A stretch of 11,831 bases of DNA from an uncultured Bacteroidota bacterium (GTDB lineage: Bacteria; Bacteroidota; Bacteroidia; B-17B0; Aurantibacillaceae), in assembly GCA_903923915.1 (NCBI GenBank), contig CAIXZI010000004.1, forward strand, positions 1 to 11,831, in the 5' to 3' direction. The first letter of the stretch is position 1, and every line of letters starts with the position of its first letter. The translations under genes were made by a program, and so were the position numbers. Positions 7,817 through 11,831 of this stretch are shown piece after piece. The notes below the pieces were generated by a model, which did not search any database, was not told the origin of the DNA, and saw only the letters and a program-made list of their open reading frames with translations.

Positions 7817-8818
7817 ATGAAAAAAATCTCTACGCTCTTATTCGCCGCATCATTAGGCTTATCAAGCCTTTCATTCGCTCAGCAAGATCCGCAGTTTACG
7901 CAATTTATGTTTTGTAAACAGGTTTATAACCCTGCAGTTGTTGGTACAAACGGAAGCATTTGTGCAGATGTTTTAGGCCGCCAGCAGTGGGTTAGTTTTC
8001 CCGGAGCTCCAAGAACAGGGCTTGTTGCCGCTAACATGAACGTAGGTAACTTTGGTGTTGGTTTATCTGTTATTGCTGACCAAATTGGTTTTCAAAACAC
8101 CACTATGGCGCGTTTAGCTGGTGCTTACCACATACATATTGGCCCAACCGGTATTTTAAGTATTGGTGTTGATGCCGGTATTTTTCAAACAAAAATTAGC
8201 GGTAATTACATCGCTCCTCAAACTTTGCAGGATCCTTCTATTCCAAATAACTCAGGAATTACAGGTGGCCCTGTTTCTAACAATTTAAATAAAATGTCTC
8301 CAGATTTTGGTGGTGGTTTATATTATACCATTCCAAATAAATTATATATTGGTATATCAAGCACTCACTTAGCAGCACCAACTGTTGATGGAAGTTCTAC
8401 AGCTCCAAGTAATCCTGGCACGCATTACCCAGGTTATAAATTGGCTTATGATGTAGCACGCCACTATTATGTAATGGCTGGTTATTCTTTTGATTTAGCA
8501 AGTGGCAGAGATGCATTACAACCAAACGTATTAGTTAAAACTGATGCAGCTTCTACTCAATTAGATGTTAACTTAACGTATATGTACAAAAAAATGATAG
8601 GTTTAGGTATATCTTACCGTTTACAAGATGCAGTAGCGCCTATGATTGTATATAAATCGCCATTTGGTTTACGCGGATGCCTTTCTTACGATTTAACTAC
8701 ATCTAAAATTAAAGGCTATAGCTCTGGTACATGGGAAATATCTATTGGATATTGCATGAAACCAAAAGATAAAGCTAAAACACAAAGTCACTGGAACACG
8801 AGATTTTTTGCTGAATAA
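7817..8818 (+). CDS. porP: Type IX secretion system membrane protein, PorP/SprF family
   Basis: This is a 333-residue outer-membrane beta-barrel protein of the PorP/SprF family. Residues 1-21 are a clear signal peptide (MKKISTLLF..., cleavage after LSFA before QQDPQ). The mature start QQDPQFTQFMFCKQVYNPAVVG matches the family hallmark 'QDPQFSQYMFN...YNPAYAG', with Cys in place of the usual Asn. The rest alternates short aromatic strands and Gly/Asn turns, as in an 8-14 stranded barrel, and ends in GTWEISIGYCMKP plus a basic tail. In T9SS these proteins link the outer-membrane machinery to surface adhesins or to the PorK/PorN ring. Bacteroidota genomes carry many paralogues. The position directly before gldK supports the core PorP role, as in the Porphyromonas porPKLMN order, though SprF-like specialisation cannot be excluded. 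Confidence 0.88.
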   Translation: MKKISTLLFAASLGLSSLSFAQQDPQFTQFMFCKQVYNPAVVGTNGSICADVLGRQQWVSFPGAPRTGLVAANMNVGNFGVGLSVIADQIGFQNTTMARLAGAYHIHIGPTGILSIGVDAGIFQTKISGNYIAPQTLQDPSIPNNSGITGGPVSNNLNKMSPDFGGGLYYTIPNKLYIGISSTHLAAPTVDGSSTAPSNPGTHYPGYKLAYDVARHYYVMAGYSFDLASGRDALQPNVLVKTDAASTQLDVNLTYMYKKMIGLGISYRLQDAVAPMIVYKSPFGLRGCLSYDLTTSKIKGYSSGTWEISIGYCMKPKDKAKTQSHWNTRFFAE

Positions 8819-8829
8819 TTAAGAAATTA

Positions 8830-8872
8830 TTAAAAAGGAAAAAATAATTTAAAATAAATGAAACCTTTTTAA
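8830..8872 (+). terminator. Weak terminator-like inverted repeat after porP
   Basis: TTAAAAAGG (8830-8838) and CCTTTTTAA (8864-8872) are perfect inverted repeats across a 25-nt loop, 11 nt after the porP stop. The stem is mostly A-T and the loop is long, so it is a weak terminator at best. Combined with the promoter element at 8918, it would partly separate porP from gldKLM. Confidence 0.3.
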
Positions 8873-8917
8873 AAAAATTGCGTTAAAGCAATCTACCAGC
8901 AAATCAAAATAAATAAT

Positions 8918-8925
8918 TATTTTTG
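8918..8925 (+). promoter_or_regulatory. -7 promoter element for gldK
   Basis: TATTTTTG is an exact TAnnTTTG match and identical to the asd -7 box. Transcription would begin near 8929-8932, about 25 nt before the gldK ATG. No TTTG is present at the expected -33 position (about 8894-8899), so it may be a secondary promoter inside a porP-gldKLM transcript. Confidence 0.45.
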
Positions 8926-8954
8926 GCTCGTTGGTATAAACTAAACAAAAAAGT

Positions 8955-10493
8955 ATGAAAAAACTTTTGATATTGGCCTCTTTTGTTGCAATCGTTACCG
9001 GTTGTAATAGTTACAGCGGAGAGCTGGTTGGGGTAAAAGGTAGAGAAGAATGGTTTCAGCCCGATCCTTACGGAATGCTTTATATGCCTGTTGGTAGCTA
9101 CCACATGGGGCCTAATGATGATGAAGTTGGATCTGCACACACTACTAAATCTAAAGTAGTATCTATTCAGGCATTTTATATGGATGAAACTGAGATTTCT
9201 AATAACGAATATCGTCAGTTTGTATATTGGGTTAGAGATTCTATAGCACGTGTATTACTAGCTAACGGTGGTAATGCTGAAGCACCTGATTATCAAATAC
9301 CACAAGAAGAGTTTTTAGATATCAATCCTCTTTACCGTACAGATAATAACTTAAAAGAGTTTTATATTAACTGGGAAAAGAAAATTAAATGGGATTCTAA
9401 AGATGATGATTATCGTACAGATTTACAACCAATGTATTTACCTGAGAACGAACGTTTTTACAACCGTAAAGAAATTGATTCTCGTAAACTTAACTTTGAA
9501 TACTATCGTATAGACATTAGATTGGCTGCTGCAAAAAGCAACCGTTTCTTACCACAAAAATCTCCGGATGTACAAGTTAACGAGTTTAAAAAAGGCGAAT
9601 ACCTTAACGGTGTAACTTTAAATGATGGTTCTACTGATAAATTAGGTACAAAAACTTCGCCTGTGCAAGCACCTGATAAAGATGCTAAAACATTAGGTCA
9701 ATACGAAGTTGAAGACCAAGTATCTGTTAGCCAAGGTGCTTATGTGCCTCGCCAACGTAAAGGTGTTGATAGAAGTGTGTTTATTTTGAAAGACATTATA
9801 AATGTGTATCCTGATACTTTAGCTTGGGTACATGATTTTACCTATGCATTTAACGAACCAATGACCAACATGTATTTTTGGCATCCGGCTTACGACCAAT
9901 ACCCTGTTGTTGGTATAACCTGGAAACAAGCACGTGCATTTTGTGTATGGAGAACTAACTTATTAAATGAGTACTTATTAGGAACCGGTCAATCTATTGT
10001 AAACGACTTCCGTTTACCAACAGAATCTGAGTGGGAATACGCTGCTCGTGGTGGAAACGATTTATCTCAATATCCTTGGGGTGGTCCTTATATCCGCAAC
10101 GCACGTGGTTGTTTCTTAGCTAACTTTAAACCAATGCGTGGTTCTTACGAAGTGGATGGTGGTTTTCATACTGTACATATTTTCTCATACAATCCTAACG
10201 ATTGGGGCTTATATTGTATGGCTGGTAACGCATCAGAGTGGACCAGAAACGCTTTTGACGAATCTGCTTACGACTTTGAACATGACATGAACCCTGATTA
10301 CGAATACGAAGCTCAGGATAACGAAGCAAACGTATTAAAACGTAAAGTAATTCGTGGAGGTTCTTGGAAAGATGTTGGATTCTATCTTCAAAACTCAAGC
10401 AAAATGTATGAGTATCAAGATACTGCAAAATGTTACATTGGTTTCCGTTGTGTAATGACTTATTTAGGTCGTGCAAAAGGAGACGATATTTAA
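8955..10493 (+). CDS. gldK: Gliding motility / T9SS lipoprotein GldK (PorK)
   Basis: GldK is the outer-membrane lipoprotein that, with GldN/PorN, forms the large periplasmic ring of the T9SS. Residues 1-17 are a type II signal peptide with a lipobox ending VTGC, so Cys17 is the lipidated residue. Residues 35-100 and 295-505 form a formylglycine-generating-enzyme (FGE/sulfatase-modifying factor) fold. Hallmarks are MPVGSYHMG (44-52), FYMDETEISNNEYRQF (74-89), VVGITWKQARAFC (318-330), RLPTESEWEYAARGG (353-367), GNASEWT (424-430) and the terminal VIRGGSW...CYIGFRCVM. A region of about 100-290 rich in charged residues is inserted between the halves. The paired catalytic Cys of true FGE after RGGS are absent (the segment reads WKDVGFYLQ), so the fold is structural, not catalytic. 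The length of 512 is slightly more than the roughly 460-490 that I recall for homologues. gldL follows after 69 nt. Confidence 0.97.
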   Translation: MKKLLILASFVAIVTGCNSYSGELVGVKGREEWFQPDPYGMLYMPVGSYHMGPNDDEVGSAHTTKSKVVSIQAFYMDETEISNNEYRQFVYWVRDSIARVLLANGGNAEAPDYQIPQEEFLDINPLYRTDNNLKEFYINWEKKIKWDSKDDDYRTDLQPMYLPENERFYNRKEIDSRKLNFEYYRIDIRLAAAKSNRFLPQKSPDVQVNEFKKGEYLNGVTLNDGSTDKLGTKTSPVQAPDKDAKTLGQYEVEDQVSVSQGAYVPRQRKGVDRSVFILKDIINVYPDTLAWVHDFTYAFNEPMTNMYFWHPAYDQYPVVGITWKQARAFCVWRTNLLNEYLLGTGQSIVNDFRLPTESEWEYAARGGNDLSQYPWGGPYIRNARGCFLANFKPMRGSYEVDGGFHTVHIFSYNPNDWGLYCMAGNASEWTRNAFDESAYDFEHDMNPDYEYEAQDNEANVLKRKVIRGGSWKDVGFYLQNSSKMYEYQDTAKCYIGFRCVMTYLGRAKGDDI

Positions 10494-10562
10494 CACACAC
10501 AAAACACAAACAAACAAAACAAATAAACCATCAATTAACTAACCAACTAAACAAAAAAAGAG
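10494..10562 (+). promoter_or_regulatory. G-free A/C-rich leader ahead of gldL
   Basis: From the gldK stop to base 10559 the + strand contains no G at all and little T. It consists of short A/C runs such as CACAAACAAACAAAAC, ending AAAAAAAGAG just before the ATG. Such RNA should be unstructured. Bacteroidota ribosomes largely ignore Shine-Dalgarno sequences and favour A-rich, open initiation regions, so this probably enhances gldL translation. No terminator or promoter is visible in it. Confidence 0.5.
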
Positions 10563-11363
10563 ATGAGCAGCAAGTTACCGAAAATCACAGGCTACAAAAA
10601 GATTCTTCACGTTATTGCATCGGGTGGAGCAGCAGTAGTTATTGTAGGAGCCCTATTTAAAATTATGCACTGGCCAGGATCGGCTGTGATGCTTACCACA
10701 GGTCTATTAATTGAGGCGTTGATATTTTTGTTATATGCATTTGATATTCCGCATGAAGAATGGGATTGGTCTTTAGCTTACCCAGAATTAGTTAGCATGG
10801 GAGCTCATCATGAAGACGAAAAACACGAAGAACATGGTTCTGTAACACAACAATTAGATAACATGCTTGAACAAGCTAAAATAGGGCCAGAACTTATTGA
10901 AAGCTTAGGCAACAGCATGCGTTCTTTAAGTGATAATGCAGGTAAAATTGCAGATGTATCTAACGCACATTTAGCTACTAACGAATATGTTGATAGCGTT
11001 AAAGGTGCTGCTAAAAATGTAAATAACCTTTCTGATTCATACAGTAAAGCTGCAGAATCATTAATGGGCTTATCATTATCAAACGAAGCAGGTGCTTCAG
11101 TTGGTGATCAATTAAGCAAAGTATCTAAAAACTTATCAGCTCTAAATGCATCTTACGAACTTCAGTTACAAGGAAGCAGCGAGCACATTAAAGCAACTTC
11201 TCAGTTCTACGACAGTTTAGGTGATTTAATGAAAAACTTACATGATTCAGTTGATGATACTCGTAAATACAAAACTGAAATCTCTTCATTATCAACTAAC
11301 CTATCTGCTTTAAACAGCATTTATGGCAACATGTTGACTGCTATGAATTATAAAAATCAATAA
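10563..11363 (+). CDS. gldL: Gliding motility / T9SS motor protein GldL (PorL)
   Basis: GldL is the inner-membrane stator subunit of the T9SS motor: with GldM it converts the proton gradient into motion that drives secretion and gliding. The 266-residue protein has two transmembrane helices, about 15-35 (HVIASGGAAVVIVGALFKIM) and 41-60 (AVMLTTGLLIEALIFLLYAF), joined by a tight WPGS turn. Both termini should be cytoplasmic. Charged membrane residues equivalent to those studied in Flavobacterium johnsoniae (K27, H30, E49, E59; from memory) are Lys33, His36, Glu51 and Asp61. Residues 83-92 are His/Glu-rich. Residues 93-266 are a long helical cytoplasmic region with coiled-coil character (TQQLDNMLEQ, NLSALNASYELQLQG). 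The start at 10563 is favoured because KLPKITGYKKILH precedes helix 1 as in PorL/GldL homologues and the ATG follows an A-rich tract. Confidence 0.97.
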   Translation: MSSKLPKITGYKKILHVIASGGAAVVIVGALFKIMHWPGSAVMLTTGLLIEALIFLLYAFDIPHEEWDWSLAYPELVSMGAHHEDEKHEEHGSVTQQLDNMLEQAKIGPELIESLGNSMRSLSDNAGKIADVSNAHLATNEYVDSVKGAAKNVNNLSDSYSKAAESLMGLSLSNEAGASVGDQLSKVSKNLSALNASYELQLQGSSEHIKATSQFYDSLGDLMKNLHDSVDDTRKYKTEISSLSTNLSALNSIYGNMLTAMNYKNQ

Positions 11364-11378
11364 TCGATAAAATAAATC

Positions 11379-11421
11379 AGGAAAGAAAAAGAAAATAAAC
11401 CCCTCTTTTTCTTTCCTTTTT
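11379..11421 (+). terminator. Perfect 14-bp hairpin with T-run between gldL and gldM (intrinsic terminator or attenuator)
   Basis: The left arm AGGAAAGAAAAAGA (11379-11392) and right arm TCTTTTTCTTTCCT (11404-11417) are exact inverted repeats around an 11-nt loop, followed directly by T to 11421. It starts 15 nt after the gldL stop and lies 39 nt before the gldM ATG. The stem is long but A-T rich, so termination is probably partial. Stabilising the 3' end of gldL mRNA is the other likely role. Confidence 0.6.
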
Positions 11422-11460
11422 ACTAAAATATTTTTACTAATTATTAAAAAAAATTAAACA

Positions 11461-11831
11461 ATGGCAGGCGGAGGAAAAGAAACCCCAAGGCAGAAGATGA
11501 TTGGTATGATGTACCTGGTACTTACCGCACTTCTGGCAATGAACGTATCGAAAGATATTTTAAAAGCGTTTGTTACAGTTAATGAAAGTTTAGAAAGAAC
11601 TAACACTAACTTTAACAATAACACGCTTAAAGTAATGAAGGCTTTTGAAGAGTCAAAAAAATCTACGCCTCAAGCTGCACCTTATTACGCAAAAGCTATT
11701 GAAGCAGAAAAGATGACAACTGAGCTTTTTGATTATATTGATAAATTAAAGCATGAACTTATTGCACATACCGATAAAAATCCCGGTGGCGATACTTTGC
11801 GCTTACGTTACGTAGATGCAAAAGATAATTA
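11461..11831 (+). CDS. gldM: Gliding motility / T9SS motor protein GldM (PorM), 3' truncated by the window
   Basis: Only the first 123 codons are present and the frame is open to the right edge. The protein starts MAGGGKETPRQKMIGMMYLV, the conserved GldM opening. A single transmembrane helix spans about residues 13-31 (MIGMMYLVLTALLAMNVSK). It would sit in the centre of the GldL ring, and the large periplasmic domains would follow and reach the GldK/GldN ring. Arg10 corresponds to the essential Arg9 of F. johnsoniae GldM (from memory), thought to interact with the GldL membrane Glu. Residues 32-123 (SLERTNTNFNNNTLKVMKAF and onward) match the helical first periplasmic domain. The ATG at 11461 follows an A-rich AAAAAAATTAAACA leader. 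A full GldM is about 510-520 aa, and gldN is expected after it, outside this window. Confidence 0.97.
   Translation, partial: MAGGGKETPRQKMIGMMYLVLTALLAMNVSKDILKAFVTVNESLERTNTNFNNNTLKVMKAFEESKKSTPQAAPYYAKAIEAEKMTTELFDYIDKLKHELIAHTDKNPGGDTLRLRYVDAKDN

Noticed and set aside
10195..10509. 104-codon - strand open frame over the end of gldK
   Set aside because: It is antisense to the highly conserved FGE C-terminal motif of GldK; a shadow frame.
10430..10660. 76-codon + strand frame spanning the gldK-gldL junction
   Set aside because: It is out of frame with both genes, and its middle is the G-free gap read as low-complexity residues. The gldK and gldL readings explain this DNA.

Overview
The window comes from a low-GC member of the Bacteroidota. 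Three things point to this: a type IX secretion (T9SS)/gliding core cluster, promoters of the phylum-specific TAnnTTTG type, and A-rich leaders with no Shine-Dalgarno sequence. All genes lie on the + strand. I cannot place it below phylum with confidence. A PorP-family gene directly ahead of gldK recalls the Porphyromonas porPKLMN order.

Positions 1-1253 hold the tail of an unidentified upstream gene (about 3-116), then a promoter and a complete PHA synthase of the short class III/IV type (204-1253) with its Cys-Asp-His triad intact. Positions 1304-6367 encode a 1687-residue secreted protein. Its N-terminus matches a family of very large Bacteroidota surface proteins (TANFOR-type, from memory). 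It continues with FN3-like and other beta-rich regions, a Ser/Thr-rich linker, about 300 residues of amphipathic helix, and a Gly-rich beta C-terminus. It is the least understood gene here.

Positions 6480-7468 encode aspartate-semialdehyde dehydrogenase (asd), split by a one-base deficit in a six-A run at 7110-7115; restoring one A gives a normal 329-residue enzyme. The 348-base gap that follows carries two interspersed repeat elements, an imperfect inverted repeat and a short CTGTG/CTGCGG repeat, and then a good Bacteroidota promoter.

From 7817 to the right edge lies the T9SS cluster: porP-like (outer-membrane barrel), gldK (outer-membrane lipoprotein ring subunit), gldL and the start of gldM (inner-membrane proton-driven motor). 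gldK has its own promoter-like element. gldL has a leader with no G in 69 nt. A perfect 14-bp hairpin followed by a T-run sits between gldL and gldM. These features could set subunit ratios. No mobile element, tRNA, rRNA or CRISPR array was seen. I found no clearly new multi-gene system; the best candidates for novelty are the giant secreted protein and the post-transcriptional signals in the gld cluster.
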